DNA of 64,000 bases from Cryobacterium sp. HLT2-28 (lineage in GTDB: Bacteria > Actinomycetota > Actinomycetes > Actinomycetales > Microbacteriaceae), in contig NZ_SOFH01000005.1 of NCBI RefSeq assembly GCF_004402495.1, forward strand, positions 62,001 through 126,000. Reading direction: 5' to 3'. Position numbers and translations under genes: made by a program. Shown here in pieces: positions 37,746 through 47,714 of this stretch (positions within the stretch are counted from its first letter, which is position 1; the number at the start of each line of letters is the position of its first letter). Under the pieces are notes generated by a model. That model made no database searches, was not told where the DNA came from, and saw only the letters and a list, made by a program, of their open reading frames with translations.

Positions 37746-37828
37746 TCAGGGCGCACGCCGAGCAGGCAACTGGACGAGGCGGGTGAGCTGGATCAGGTTG
37801 CCGCAGGTATCGTCTACGCCGACCCCAG
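37746..37828 (-). pseudogene. C-terminal remnant of a VOC (glyoxalase-like) protein
   Basis: The minus strand reads VGVDDTCGNLIQLTRLVQLPARRAP then stop. DDTCGNLIQL is the typical C-terminal strand of actinobacterial VOC proteins. No upstream part remains, since the next 5 bp belong to the APC permease end. Only about 26 residues survive. Confidence 0.45.
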
Positions 37829-37832
37829 GTGA

Positions 37833-39776
37833 TCAGCTGACGTGGATGTGCGGGCGTCGCTTGGCGTTGGGTTCCGATTCGCGCAACACCTCACGGGTGA
37901 CGGGGGCGATCTCGCCGAGTCCGGTGAAGAAGAACTTGAACATGTTGGAGATCGGGTTCCCCTGGGTCCACTCGAAGTAGATCTCCGGGATCAGGCCGGT
38001 CTGGTCGCGGATCTCGAGCAGCACGGCGGCGATCGTGTTGGGCACGTTGCCGCTCGTCACCTGCAGCACGCGGTACCCGTGCTTGGCGACTCCGCGCACG
38101 AGTAGATCCTCCTCGAAATCGGACGAGTCGGAGGGGTGAACTTCGAGGAACATGATCGGCGACCCCGGCGGGATGTGCCCGAATCGACGCTCGTCACGGC
38201 TCTTGTTGCGGTACTCGGCCTCGGTGTCTTCATCGGGCTCGTGCGAGATGATCCGAATCACGTCATACTCCTCGGCATCCGACATGACGTAGTCAAGTGC
38301 GTTGGAATCCAACACGACCGAGGTTGCCCGAAGTTCGAAGGAACGCCGAATACGGGAGAGGATCGAGGTTGCCATGATGGCGAGAATGAAGAGGCCCGCG
38401 ATCCGCACGCCATCCGGGCGTTCAAAGACGTTGGCGACCGTCGTATAGACCAGGATCACCGCCGTGACGCCAAACCCCAGCGTGCGCCAGCGCTGCTTCT
38501 TTCGCCGGGCTGAGAGGGTCACCGCGATGGAGGCGGACGTCATCAGCACGAGCACGCCGGTGGCGTAGGCGCTGCCCTGGGCGTCAACGCTCGCCTGGAA
38601 GACGACAGTGAGCAGGAAGGCGATGCCGATGAAGACGAGCACGAGCGGGCGGACGGCCCGGGCCCATTGGGGTGCCATCCCGTACCGCGGCAGGTAACGG
38701 GGAACAAGGTTGAGCAGGCCCGCCATTGCGGACGCGCCGGCGAACCAGAGGATGCAGATCGTACTGATGTCGTATGCGGATCCGAAGACGGGGCCGAGGT
38801 ACTCGTGTGCGAGATAGGCGAGGGCGCGGCCGTTGGCCGGTCCGCCGGGCTGGAAGTCCTTCTGCGGGATCAGCAGGGTCGTCACAAGGCTGGAAGTGAT
38901 GAGGAAACCGCTCATGATGAGCGCCGCCGTGGTCAGCAGGCGCTTGGTGCCGCGGATCCGGCCGGCCGGGTCCTCTTCGGTGTCGCCCGGGTCACCGGTC
39001 ACTTGCGGCATCACGGCGACCCCGGTCTCGAAGCCGGACAGGCCCAGCGCCAGCTTGGGGAACACGATCAGAGCGATCCCGACCATGACCAGCGGATTGC
39101 CGTGTTGCACGGTGAGGGCGGCCCACCAGTCCGTGATCAGGGTCGCGTGCCCGGCGACGTGTCCTATGGCGACCAGGATCACGACAAGATTGAGGAGCAG
39201 GTAAACCGCCACGAGCACGACGGCGATGCCGATGGCCTCCTTGAAACCACGGAGGAAGACGATGCCGAGCAGCGCGACCAGGAACAGCGTGACCAGCACC
39301 TCCTGGCCCTGCATCCACGAGGGAGCGAACGGGTTCTCGATCGCGTGGGCTGTGGCATCCGCCGCCGACAGGGTGATCGTGATCATGAAGTCCGTGGCGG
39401 CGAACCCGAGCAGCACGAGCACGAAGAGCTTGCCGGCCCACCAGGGCAGCAGGCGTTCCAGCATCTGGATCGAACCGGACCCGTTGAAGCTCTCCTGCGC
39501 AACCCGTCGATACACCGGCAGGGCGCCCAGAAGAGTCAGGACGACCAGCACGATGGTGGCGATCGGCGACAGCAATCCGGCTGCGAGGGCCGCAATGGCG
39601 GGCTGATAGCCGAGAGTCGAGAAGTAGTCGACGCCGGTCAGGCACATCACCCGCCACCAGGAATGCGTCTTTTCGATGCTGGCGGCATGCGGCCCCACGT
39701 GCTCGCCCCGCTGGTTGACGAGGCCCTTGAGCATCCACGTGCGGACGCCGTCGGAGAAGACGCGAGATTTGGTCAC
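37833..39776 (-). CDS. APC-superfamily amino-acid permease with cytosolic domain
   Basis: A permease of about 647 residues. After 40 polar residues come about 12 hydrophobic helices (first: [20 protein letters not shown], with the unwound helix-1 Gly motif of APC carriers). A soluble C-terminal domain of about 150 residues follows ([20 protein letters not shown] to HIHVS). Helix 3 [10 protein letters not shown] recalls the amino-acid/polyamine group. GTG 39776 is used; TTG 39782 is also possible, and neither has a clear Shine-Dalgarno. The cargo is unknown. Confidence 0.8.
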   Translation of the reverse strand: MTKSRVFSDGVRTWMLKGLVNQRGEHVGPHAASIEKTHSWWRVMCLTGVDYFSTLGYQPAIAALAAGLLSPIATIVLVVLTLLGALPVYRRVAQESFNGSGSIQMLERLLPWWAGKLFVLVLLGFAATDFMITITLSAADATAHAIENPFAPSWMQGQEVLVTLFLVALLGIVFLRGFKEAIGIAVVLVAVYLLLNLVVILVAIGHVAGHATLITDWWAALTVQHGNPLVMVGIALIVFPKLALGLSGFETGVAVMPQVTGDPGDTEEDPAGRIRGTKRLLTTAALIMSGFLITSSLVTTLLIPQKDFQPGGPANGRALAYLAHEYLGPVFGSAYDISTICILWFAGASAMAGLLNLVPRYLPRYGMAPQWARAVRPLVLVFIGIAFLLTVVFQASVDAQGSAYATGVLVLMTSASIAVTLSARRKKQRWRTLGFGVTAVILVYTTVANVFERPDGVRIAGLFILAIMATSILSRIRRSFELRATSVVLDSNALDYVMSDAEEYDVIRIISHEPDEDTEAEYRNKSRDERRFGHIPPGSPIMFLEVHPSDSSDFEEDLLVRGVAKHGYRVLQVTSGNVPNTIAAVLLEIRDQTGLIPEIYFEWTQGNPISNMFKFFFTGLGEIAPVTREVLRESEPNAKRRPHIHVS

Positions 39777-39844
39777 CCGCAAACATTACGCCGTGCCGGT
39801 CAATGCCGTGTGCGCCCAATCGTGGGGCTGAGACGATGGCTGCC

Positions 39845-40311
39845 TTATTGGCGGGTTGCTTCCAGCACCGATTTGAGTTGTCCAAGCTGAGCGACTTCGG
39901 CCTGCATCGACCTGGTGATCATGGACCCCATGATCTTCATGAGCCCCTTCGCGTGGAAATCGAGGATGAAACGAACCGTGGTGCCACCGTCGTGTTCCGT
40001 GAGAAGGTATCTTCCCGTTGGTCGCGCCGGGACCGTGATCACCCGAAAGGCCAATTCTTTCCCCGGTAGAGCAGTTGTGATCTCATAGTCGCCCTGAATT
40101 GACCGGCCGCCAGGGCCGATCAAGGTCTGGCTGTAGACGGCGCCTGACGTACCGCCCCTGCCGCTCGCCAGGGCGATACTTCTCACGCCGGACCGCCATG
40201 TCGGGTTATTCACGCCATGCGCCATGTCGGGTTATTCACGCCATCCGCCAGGAAGGCATACACCTCTGCGCCCGGGCGGCTGATCTTGATTTCGTTCTCG
40301 GCGTGCGCCAT
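39845..40311 (-). pseudogene. SRPBCC (START-like) protein, frameshifted by tandem duplication
   Basis: The gene has AAGGAG before ATG 40311 and begins MAHAENEIKISRPGAEVYAF, the usual start of a polyketide-cyclase/dehydrase-like (SRPBCC) protein. The frame is broken after ADGVNNPTWR by a 26-bp tandem duplication at 40194-40245. Removing one copy restores a continuous 146-residue reading frame to the stop at 39845. The second half (SGVRSIALASGRGG to LKSVLEATRQ) is otherwise intact, including ending helix. A lipid- or hydrophobic-ligand binding role is known for the family. Confidence 0.82.
40194..40245. repeat. 26-bp tandem duplication inside SRPBCC gene
   Basis: Two adjacent copies (40194-40219 and 40220-40245) agree at 25 of 26 positions. 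The length is not a multiple of three, so it shifts the reading frame. It looks like a slippage event and could revert by deletion. Confidence 0.9.
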
Positions 40312-40556
40312 GGGTCTCCTTGAGTGCTCCGATGTCTCTACATCATGGCGCAGCACCTGACCGTGTCGAATGGCGGGGCTTCCCCATTCATTCACGGATC
40401 GCGGAAGATCGGTGCGTCCGGCACGCATGGTATCCGCGCGCCATGAACGAACCCGGGTGTTCTGCCGGTTCGAAAACGAGCACGCGAGTCAGCTCGTGAC
40501 GGATGCCATCTTCCCGGCGACGCAGACAACCACAACTTCTCCGACAGGACCGCGGG

Positions 40557-41233
40557 TTATGAGAATGCTTTGGCGATGCTGATCACGGCGGGGGTCAGCA
40601 GAACGATGAAGAGCACCGGCAGGATACAGAAGACCAGCGGGAAGACGACCTTCACTGGCACCTCCATCGCTTGTTCTTCGGCGCGCTGGTGTCGACGCAT
40701 ACGCATTTCAGCGGCCTGAACGCGCGGGACGTCGGCGATCGCGATGCCGCAGGTGTCGGCTTGGATGACGGAGCGAGGGAACCGTCCGAGGTCCGGTGAG
40801 GACATGGGTTCGCTGAACGCCTGGTAGGCATCTTTCCGGGCCTGTCCAACGCTCATGTCCTGCAGGGTTCGGATGACCTCCTCGGCGAGAGGGCCCTTAC
40901 CGTTCGTGGCCGATTGCGCCCTGGCCGCTTCGATGCCGAGGCCGGCCTCCACGGCGATCGTCATCTGGTCGAGGGTGTCGGCGAGAGCATTCTGGGTCAG
41001 TTCCTGCCGTTCCTGCCCCAGCTGTAGATGAGTAGATCGGGGACGAAGAAACGGAGGAGCACAAGACAGATGCCCAATGCGATACGCAGCGGGCCAGGGT
41101 CCCCGCTGATCCAGAGAACAGCAAGGAGCGCGCCGGCCGCGGCGATGAGGGGTTTGCCGATCAGGATCTTCTCGAGACTCCACCCAGCCGGACGTCCGGC
41201 GGCGATGCCTTCATAGAGGATCGCGGCGTTCAT
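40557..41233 (-). pseudogene. tadC relic (type II/IV secretion-pilus inner-membrane protein)
   Basis: Two open frames together make the C-terminal two thirds of a TadC protein. The first, starting at 41233, covers NAAILYEGIAAGRP to FFVPDLLIYSWG. The second, ending at 40557, continues from LGQERQELTQNALADTLDQ, then TIAVEAGLGIEAA and the last hydrophobic helix VFPLVFCILPVLFIVLL. A one-base shift near 41015-41021 joins them. The N-terminal 80 or so residues of the family, including the first helix, are absent, and no other tad gene is near. So it is a dead fragment of a Flp/Tad pilus locus. Confidence 0.78.
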
Positions 41234-41468
41234 CGCCGGCCTCGGGTGGTCAGGTCAGCCTGGAAGACGCCCGCTGACAAGGTGATCCCCCGGTCGCGGA
41301 ACTTGTCTGCGAACCGAGGTCGAAACCCGGTTGCGACTGCGTGGCCAGAACCCCCCTGCACTGGGGGACGGCGAGGCCTTACGGATCGCCGTGGAACGTC
41401 TTACGGTTCCTGACATGTCCTCCCAAAGGGGGACGATCGAGACCCGAAATCGAGACGAAGGACAACCC

Positions 41469-41978
41469 ATGACCAAGAACACCACGCTCACGGCAGTCAC
41501 CGGCGACATGCAGCACAAGAGGTTCCGAGGCAAGAGGGCCATTGCGATCGTCGCGGCCGGCCTGCTCCTGGCCGGCGCAGGCGGAGCGTACGCGTTCTAC
41601 TCGACGACCGGCGCCGGTACCGGGTCCGCGAAGAACGCCCCGGGCAATGGCACGCTCGTGCTGACCGCGAGCTTCGCCCCCGGGCTCACCCCCGGTGCCT
41701 CCACGCCGGTGACGTTCACCGTCACCAACCCGGGCACGTCGACCCTCAACCTCAACACGATCACCTCGGTGGTCAGCACATCTCCCTCTGGTTGTCTCCC
41801 GGCTGACTTCTCGATTTCCCCCGTCGTTGTCGACATCCGAGTGCCGGGCACTCCGAAGAACCAGGCAGCCGTCCCCGTTGCCATCCAGCCCACCGGTACC
41901 CTCGCGTTCGCCGACACGGCCCTCAACCAGGATCTCTGCAAGGACGCCGTCGTCACCCTGACCCTCAGCTCCAACTAG
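41469..41978 (+). CDS. Exported single-domain protein
   Basis: A 169-residue protein with a hydrophobic signal (IAIVAAGLLLAGAGGAYAFY) after a basic N-terminus. The mature part is a Thr/Val/Pro-rich beta-sandwich-like domain (TFTVTNPGTSTLNLNTITSV) with two Cys (near SGCLPADF and LCKDAVV) that may pair. The start at 41469 has GAAGGAC upstream; an earlier in-frame start at 41331 adds a non-family N-terminus. The neighbouring large repeat protein has a similar signal, so they may form one surface structure. Function is unknown. Confidence 0.75.
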   Translation: MTKNTTLTAVTGDMQHKRFRGKRAIAIVAAGLLLAGAGGAYAFYSTTGAGTGSAKNAPGNGTLVLTASFAPGLTPGASTPVTFTVTNPGTSTLNLNTITSVVSTSPSGCLPADFSISPVVVDIRVPGTPKNQAAVPVAIQPTGTLAFADTALNQDLCKDAVVTLTLSSN

Positions 41979-42069
41979 CGCACCAACGAGTGGGCGTGCT
42001 CACCTCCGAGCCCGCCCACTCGTGCAGTTCCCCGGTTCCCGGCGTGCCCGACTGCTTTGAGAGGTTGAC

Positions 42070-45042
42070 GTGATTTCCCTCCGTCCCCACCGCACCACGC
42101 CCGGCACCACGCGTCTCTCGCTGTTCTCCCTGACCACCGTGCTCACCTTCATCGCGCTCCTGGTGTCCGTCACCGGAGTCGCCTCGGCTTACTACACCGC
42201 ACCAGGTGGGGGCTCCAGCTCGGCCACGCTCGGCACTCTGCAGCCGCCCACGAACCTGGTCGTTCCCGCGACAAGCTCGGGCACCGTGAATCTCAGCTGG
42301 ACGGCATCCGTCGGCGCACTCGTCCCGACCGGCTACTTCGCCACGCGCACCGCGACCAGCACCGGTTCGACGGCGGTGGCGGCCTGCGGCACCAGCCTGA
42401 CGTCGACCTTGACTACCGTTTCCTGCGACGACTCGGGCGTGCTGACGGGTACGTACACGTACACCGTCACCGCCGTCTACAAGAGCTGGACCGCCACGAG
42501 CACGAAGAGCAGCAGCGTCACAGTTTCGAACGCCACCAGCCTGGCCTTCCAAACCGAACCGTCCGGCGCTGCGAGCGGCACCGCCTTCACCTCGCAGCCC
42601 AAAGTCGTCGTCCGGGACGCCGGCGGACAGACCGTGACGGCCAGCTCGAACACCGTCACCCTGGCCATTTTGGGCTCCCCCGTCGGCGTCACCCTGACAT
42701 GCGCACAGAACCCGCTCCCGGCGACATCCGGCATCGCCACCTTCAGCGGCTGCCGAATCGACAAGGCCGGCACGTACACGCTCACGGCAAACTCTACAGG
42801 CCTCACCGCGGCCACGAGCGCCAGCATCACCATCACGTTCGGCGCCGCCACGAAGCTGGCCTTCACTACGCAGCCCACCGCCAGCACCGGCGGGGTCGCG
42901 TTCAGCACCCAGCCCGTCCTCACCGTGCAGGATTCGGCCGGAAACACCGTCACCACCAGCACCACTCCCGTCACCCTCAACATCACCACACCCGCCGGCG
43001 CCACACTCACCTGCACCTCCGCGAACCCGCTCCCGGCCACAGCCGGAGTCGCCACCTTCGCCGGCTGCAAGATCGACAAGGCGGGCACCTACACGCTGAC
43101 GGCAAGCTCCGGAACCCTGGCCTCCGCCACCAGCACCGGCCTGACCATCTCGGTGGGCACGGTTGCGAAACTGTCCTTCACCACTCAGCCGCCCAGCACC
43201 AGCGGCGCCGGCTCTGCGTTCGCCACGACCGTCACTGTGCAGGACGCGGGCGGAAACACCATCACCGGCAGCTCCGCCGCCGTTGCCCTCAGTCTCACCA
43301 CTCCAGGCCCGGCTGTGCTGACGTGCGCGTCGAACTCCCTGGCGGCATCCGCCGGGATCGCCACTTTCACCGGCTGCCAGATCGACAAGACCAACACCTA
43401 TACGCTCACGGCAACGTCGTCCGGCCTCACCACCGCGACGAGCAGCTCCATCGCCATCACACCCGGCACCGCCACGAAGCTGTCCTTCACCACGCAGCCG
43501 TCCGCCACCGGGACCAGCGGCAGCGCGTTCAGCCCCCAGCCCTCAGCCACCGTGCAGGATGCGTTCGGAAACACCGTCACCACCAGCGCCGCCCCCATAA
43601 CCCTCAGCATCACCACACCGGCCGGCGCCACGCTCACCTGCACCCCGACGACCTCGCTCGCGGCCGCATCGGGCGTCGCCACCTTCGCCGGCTGCAAGAT
43701 CGACAAGGCAGGTGGCTACACGCTCACGGCCGCCTCGTCGGGCCTCACCGCCGCCACAAGTATCGGCATCACCATCTCGGCCGGCGCCGCCGCGAGGCTG
43801 GCCTTCTCGGCGCAGCCTTCCGCCAGCACCGGCGGCATCGCGTTCGGCACCCAACCATCCGTCACCGTGCTGGACACGTTCGGAAACACCGTCGCCACCA
43901 GCATCGCCCCTGTCACCCTCAGCCTCACCACACCCGCCGGTGCCGCTCTCACGTGCACCTCCGCGAACCCGCTGGCAGCCGCATCCGGTGTCGCGACGTT
44001 CGCCGGCTGCAAGATCGACAAGGCCGGCAGTTACACCCTGACGGCAAACTCTGGAACCTTGACCTCCGCCACAAGCAGCAGCGTGACGATTTCAGTCGGC
44101 TCCGCCGCGAAACTCGGTTTCCTGCAGCCCACTGCCAACGTCTCCGCCATTAGCCAAACCGTGTTCGCCACCGGCAGCCAGCCGAGCGTCGCCGTGCAGG
44201 ACCTCGGCGGAAACACCCTCACCGGCAGCACCGCCACCGTCACCCTCAGCCTCACCGCCCCCGCCGGCGCCACGCTGGCGTGTACCCCGAACACCCTGGC
44301 GGCCGTATCAGGCGTCGCCACCTTCACCGGCTGCCAGATCGACAAAACTGGAGCATACACACTCACGGCAACGTCGCCCAGCCTGACCAACGGCACAAGC
44401 AGCACCGTCACCATCACGCCTGGCACCGCCACAAAGCTGTCCTTCACCACACAACCCTCCGCCAGCACCGGCGGCATCGCCTTCCCCACCCAGCCTGTGG
44501 TCAGCATCCAGGACGCATCCGGAAACACCGTCACCACAAGCACCGCCCCCGTAACCCTCAGCATCACCACACCCGCCGGCGCCACGCTCACCTGTAACTC
44601 CGCGAATCCGCTCGCGGCCACGTCCGGCATCGCCGCCTTCGCCGCCTGCAGGATTGACAAGACCGGCAGCTACACCCTGACGGCGATCTCGGGAACCCTG
44701 ACCTCTGCGACGAGCACCAGCGTGACCATCTCGGTTGGCGCCGCCGCGACACTCACCTTCACCACTCCGACACCCGCCCCTTATGCCGCCAACACGGCAT
44801 TCTCCACGTCGGTCACAGTGCAGGACGCGGGCGGGAATGCCGTCGCGACCTCCGTAACCCTGGATATCGCCAGCGGCGGCAACTCATCCGCAGTACTGAC
44901 TTGCTCCAGCCTGACAGCGCCGACCGTGTCCGGCGTCGCCGCCTTCAACGGTTGCAAGATCGACAAGAAGGGCATTACGCCTTACAAGCTGAGGGCAACG
45001 GCGGGGGGCGTCTTCTCGACGTTCGACATCCAGGTCAACTGA
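42070..45042 (+). CDS. Large exported repeat protein (surface/adhesin-like)
   Basis: A 990-residue protein. After a signal (SLFSLTTVLTFIALLVSVTG) comes an Fn3-like region (PPTNLVVPATSSGTVNLSW). Eight repeats of about 105 residues follow, each opening like KLSFTTQPS and containing VTVQDxxGNTV, LTC and, about 15-20 residues later, GCKIDKAGTYTLTA. The repeat design suits stacked beta domains, each with its own disulfide. It ends TFDIQVN without an LPXTG or membrane anchor. It starts at GTG 42070 (GAGAGG upstream). A cell-surface adhesive or structural role is inference. Confidence 0.83.
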   Translation: MISLRPHRTTPGTTRLSLFSLTTVLTFIALLVSVTGVASAYYTAPGGGSSSATLGTLQPPTNLVVPATSSGTVNLSWTASVGALVPTGYFATRTATSTGSTAVAACGTSLTSTLTTVSCDDSGVLTGTYTYTVTAVYKSWTATSTKSSSVTVSNATSLAFQTEPSGAASGTAFTSQPKVVVRDAGGQTVTASSNTVTLAILGSPVGVTLTCAQNPLPATSGIATFSGCRIDKAGTYTLTANSTGLTAATSASITITFGAATKLAFTTQPTASTGGVAFSTQPVLTVQDSAGNTVTTSTTPVTLNITTPAGATLTCTSANPLPATAGVATFAGCKIDKAGTYTLTASSGTLASATSTGLTISVGTVAKLSFTTQPPSTSGAGSAFATTVTVQDAGGNTITGSSAAVALSLTTPGPAVLTCASNSLAASAGIATFTGCQIDKTNTYTLTATSSGLTTATSSSIAITPGTATKLSFTTQPSATGTSGSAFSPQPSATVQDAFGNTVTTSAAPITLSITTPAGATLTCTPTTSLAAASGVATFAGCKIDKAGGYTLTAASSGLTAATSIGITISAGAAARLAFSAQPSASTGGIAFGTQPSVTVLDTFGNTVATSIAPVTLSLTTPAGAALTCTSANPLAAASGVATFAGCKIDKAGSYTLTANSGTLTSATSSSVTISVGSAAKLGFLQPTANVSAISQTVFATGSQPSVAVQDLGGNTLTGSTATVTLSLTAPAGATLACTPNTLAAVSGVATFTGCQIDKTGAYTLTATSPSLTNGTSSTVTITPGTATKLSFTTQPSASTGGIAFPTQPVVSIQDASGNTVTTSTAPVTLSITTPAGATLTCNSANPLAATSGIAAFAACRIDKTGSYTLTAISGTLTSATSTSVTISVGAAATLTFTTPTPAPYAANTAFSTSVTVQDAGGNAVATSVTLDIASGGNSSAVLTCSSLTAPTVSGVAAFNGCKIDKKGITPYKLRATAGGVFSTFDIQVN
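42528..45015 (+). repeat. Eight imperfect coding repeats, about 315 bp each
   Basis: Repeat starts lie near 42541, 42859, 43168, 43478, 43798, 44113, 44437 and 44752, giving units of 309-324 bp. The unit-to-unit DNA identity is high enough to permit recombination, so copy number may vary between strains. These are protein repeats, not a CRISPR array. Confidence 0.85.
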
Positions 45043-45273
45043 CTGCGTTGGTCCGCATCGCTTGGTCTATCGCGATACCGAACAGGCTCACAATGCAGCG
45101 CGGTAAACGACCTCAGGTGTGAGCTCGGAGAGAGGCCCAGGCGGGCGACCGACGCAACCGACCTCATGCCCTCAGTTGGTGCGTATCCGGGATCTCGGCA
45201 TCTTCCGCACAGCTCCGGGGAAACAACTTTCGACCGCGGGGCGATAGTCGGGCTGCTCGTAGCGCTGGGGCGC

Positions 45274-46983
45274 CTAGGGCAGCGGACCGCGCCGAGCCAG
45301 AATCCCGGCGAAGAGGGCGTGCAACAGCGGGAGCGCAGAAACGGCCACGAGCACCGTTCCGATCACGATATCCTCCGCACGAAGCAGGATGCCCCCGATC
45401 AGCAGGGCGGCGAACAGGACCGCCGAGACGATCTGCCGTCCGGTTCGCTCGATGGCGCCCAGGCGACGCTCGAGCCGCGGAGTCTGCACCGAGACCGTGC
45501 CCTCTTCGATCCGGGTCGTGAGGTTGTCGAGCCGCTGCGGCAGCCTGGCGATGATGCCGGCCACCGACACGGCTTGCCTGGCGGCCGCCTGAACCAGGTT
45601 CCCGCCCTCGGCCCGGATCAACTGGGCCGAATAGGGCTCGACGGAGTTCCAGATGTTGAAGGCAGGGTCGAGCGAACTGCACATGCCCGAGGTCAGCGAC
45701 ATCGCGCGCACGATGAGGAGGAAGTTCTCCGGAAGCTGGAACGGCAGCGAGCGCACCACGTCACCGAACTCGAGGGCGAAGGCGCGGAACTCGCGCGGGT
45801 CGACATCCTGCAACTCGGCGAAACCCATCCCGCCGAAACGGGCGAACAGCTTCGTCATCGCCCGCTCGAGCTCCGCGGTGTCGGCGGACGGCAGCAGCAC
45901 CCCTACCTCGCGGATGCCGTCGACCATACCCTTGCCGTTGCGTGACGCGGCGGCGATGAACAGCTTGCGAAGCCCCTGGCGCAGGGCGTCGGGCACCTCG
46001 CCCATCATCCCGAAGTCGATGAAGGTGAACTTCCAGCTCCGGCTGCCCTCCGCTCCGGGCCCGCTTGCGCCGCCGAGCGGGGTGACGAAGATGTTGCCGG
46101 GGTGCGGGTCGGCGTGGAAGTAGCCGTTCACGAAAAGCTGGTCGAACATGACGGCCGCGAAGTCGTCGGCGACCTCGGACGGGTCGATGCCGGCGGCCCG
46201 CAGCCCGTCGACATCGTTGATCTTGATCGCGGTCACATCCTGCAGGGTCAGCACCCGCCGGGTCGTGCGCTCCCACACCAGTTCGGGGACGCTGACCCGG
46301 GCGTCGTTGCTGAAGTTCTGGCCGAACCGTTCGGCGCTCGCCGCCTCGTGCAGGTAGTCGATCTCCTCGAGGCTCGTGAACGCAAACTCCTCGACGAGGG
46401 CGGGCATGTCGACGCGATCCGAGACCAGGCGCACGTGGCTGAGCCAGCGGGCGACCCGGCGCAGCGCGCTGAGGTCGACGTCGACGATCGTGCTGATGCC
46501 GGGCCGCTGGATCTTGACGACGACGTCGAGCAGGCCGGTGTCGGCGGCATCCGTTTCCGAGAGCCGGGCGCGGTGCACCTGGCCGAGGGATGCCGCGGCC
46601 AGCGGTGTCGGGTCGATGAACGAGAACGCTCGCTCGAGCGTCACTCCGAGCTCGGCTTCGGCGAGGGCGCGGATGGCCGGGAACGGCACCGGCGGAACCT
46701 CGTCCTGCAGCCCCTCGAGCTCCCTGGTGATCTCCGGCGGCAGCACGTCGAGGCGCGATGACATGAACTGGCCGACCTTGATCATCAGGCCGCCCAGGTC
46801 GACCGCGAGCACGTGGAAGTTCTGGGCGATGCGCTGCAGGCGCGCCGACCGGTTTCGGGCGGCGACGCGCGCGAGTCCGAACCGAGGGAGAACGAGTTCG
46901 TACCACCAGGTCTGCACCAGGTAGCGGGCGGCGAACCGCAGGATCCTGCGGGAGCGGGCGCGCATATTCCCGACGTCGGTCAT
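45274..46983 (-). CDS. ABC1/UbiB-family atypical kinase
   Basis: A 569-residue ABC1 (AarF/UbiB) protein. LAAASLGQVHRARL is the Ala-rich nucleotide loop that replaces the normal glycine-rich loop, VVKIQRPG holds the Lys, and YFHADPHPGNIFV with FIDFGMMGEV supply the catalytic-loop and metal Asp. Two hydrophobic segments near the C-terminus (about 510-560) anchor it. Members support quinone or isoprenoid-lipid metabolism at the membrane. ATG 46983 has AAGGAGAACAG. It follows the PadR gene by 37 bp and is likely in its operon. Confidence 0.88.
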   Translation of the reverse strand: MTDVGNMRARSRRILRFAARYLVQTWWYELVLPRFGLARVAARNRSARLQRIAQNFHVLAVDLGGLMIKVGQFMSSRLDVLPPEITRELEGLQDEVPPVPFPAIRALAEAELGVTLERAFSFIDPTPLAAASLGQVHRARLSETDAADTGLLDVVVKIQRPGISTIVDVDLSALRRVARWLSHVRLVSDRVDMPALVEEFAFTSLEEIDYLHEAASAERFGQNFSNDARVSVPELVWERTTRRVLTLQDVTAIKINDVDGLRAAGIDPSEVADDFAAVMFDQLFVNGYFHADPHPGNIFVTPLGGASGPGAEGSRSWKFTFIDFGMMGEVPDALRQGLRKLFIAAASRNGKGMVDGIREVGVLLPSADTAELERAMTKLFARFGGMGFAELQDVDPREFRAFALEFGDVVRSLPFQLPENFLLIVRAMSLTSGMCSSLDPAFNIWNSVEPYSAQLIRAEGGNLVQAAARQAVSVAGIIARLPQRLDNLTTRIEEGTVSVQTPRLERRLGAIERTGRQIVSAVLFAALLIGGILLRAEDIVIGTVLVAVSALPLLHALFAGILARRGPLP

Positions 46984-47020
46984 CTGTTCTCCTTGATGCC
47001 GACGTGCTGTGGGCACTCGG

Positions 47021-47590
47021 TCAGTCCTGAGCGAGGATGGAATAGAGCTTACGACGTGCCTCGTCCAGTACGGCGACAGCCTGCTTCACCTGCTCGGGGT
47101 TGCCGGAGCGCCCGACCTGTGCGGCCGCCTGGGCCAGGTCGATGCCGGCCTTGGGCAGCGCGGTCGCCCGACCGGTGTCCCGGGCACCCTGTGCCTCCCA
47201 CGGCGCAGGCTGGTCCGGTGCGGCGTCGGCCAGCCGTCGCCCCTCGTCGGTGAGCGAGTAGGTCTTGCGGCCGTTGGACTCCTCGGCGCCGATGATGCCC
47301 TCGTCCGCCAGCAGCTGAAGTGTCGGATACACCGAGCCGGGACTCGGCTTCCAGGCACCCCCGCTGCGTTCCTCGATCTCGTGGATGATCTGGTAACCGT
47401 GCATCGGCTTCTCGGCGAGCAGCGCGAGCACCGCCGCGCGCACGTCGCCTCGTCCCATCCTCGTGCCGGCCTTGCGGTCGAACTGTCCGCGCAGCTGCTC
47501 CATCGCGTCCCACACCGCGGCACCCGGCCAGCCCTCAGCACCGTGGCCCCGGCGGCCCCCGAACCCCTCGCCCATGAATGAATTGCTCAT
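47021..47590 (-). CDS. PadR-family transcriptional regulator
   Basis: A 189-residue PadR regulator. Residues 1-50 are a Gly-rich leader (GEGFGGRRGHGAEGW). A winged helix follows, with RAAVLALLAEKPMHGYQI, SVYPTLQLLADEGII and SNGRKTYSLTDEGRR. The C-terminal helix allows dimerisation. GGAGGAC lies upstream of ATG 47590. A perfect palindrome sits 48 bp upstream of its start, so it is probably autoregulated, with the ABC1 kinase gene as co-transcribed partner. Confidence 0.88.
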   Translation of the reverse strand: MSNSFMGEGFGGRRGHGAEGWPGAAVWDAMEQLRGQFDRKAGTRMGRGDVRAAVLALLAEKPMHGYQIIHEIEERSGGAWKPSPGSVYPTLQLLADEGIIGAEESNGRKTYSLTDEGRRLADAAPDQPAPWEAQGARDTGRATALPKAGIDLAQAAAQVGRSGNPEQVKQAVAVLDEARRKLYSILAQD

Positions 47591-47637
47591 GATGTCCTCC
47601 TCAGTGCGCCCTAGCCACCACGGCTCGGCGATACCTA

Positions 47638-47649
47638 ACGATATATCGT
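47638..47649. promoter_or_regulatory. Candidate PadR operator
   Basis: ACGATATATCGT is a 12-bp perfect palindrome and is AT-rich in GC-rich surroundings. It lies upstream of the padR start at 47590. Its sequence fits the ATAT-type operators expected for PadR proteins. Confidence 0.5.
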
Positions 47650-47714
47650 CCGGGGGTTCGATGGCGAGACCCGATTCCATATTCCGCCAAACAGTGCCGC
47701 CCAGGCCGTCGTTG

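Noticed and set aside
42528..45015. Possible CRISPR or satellite array
   Set aside because: Repeats are about 315 bp, imperfect, in frame, and encode beta-rich protein domains.
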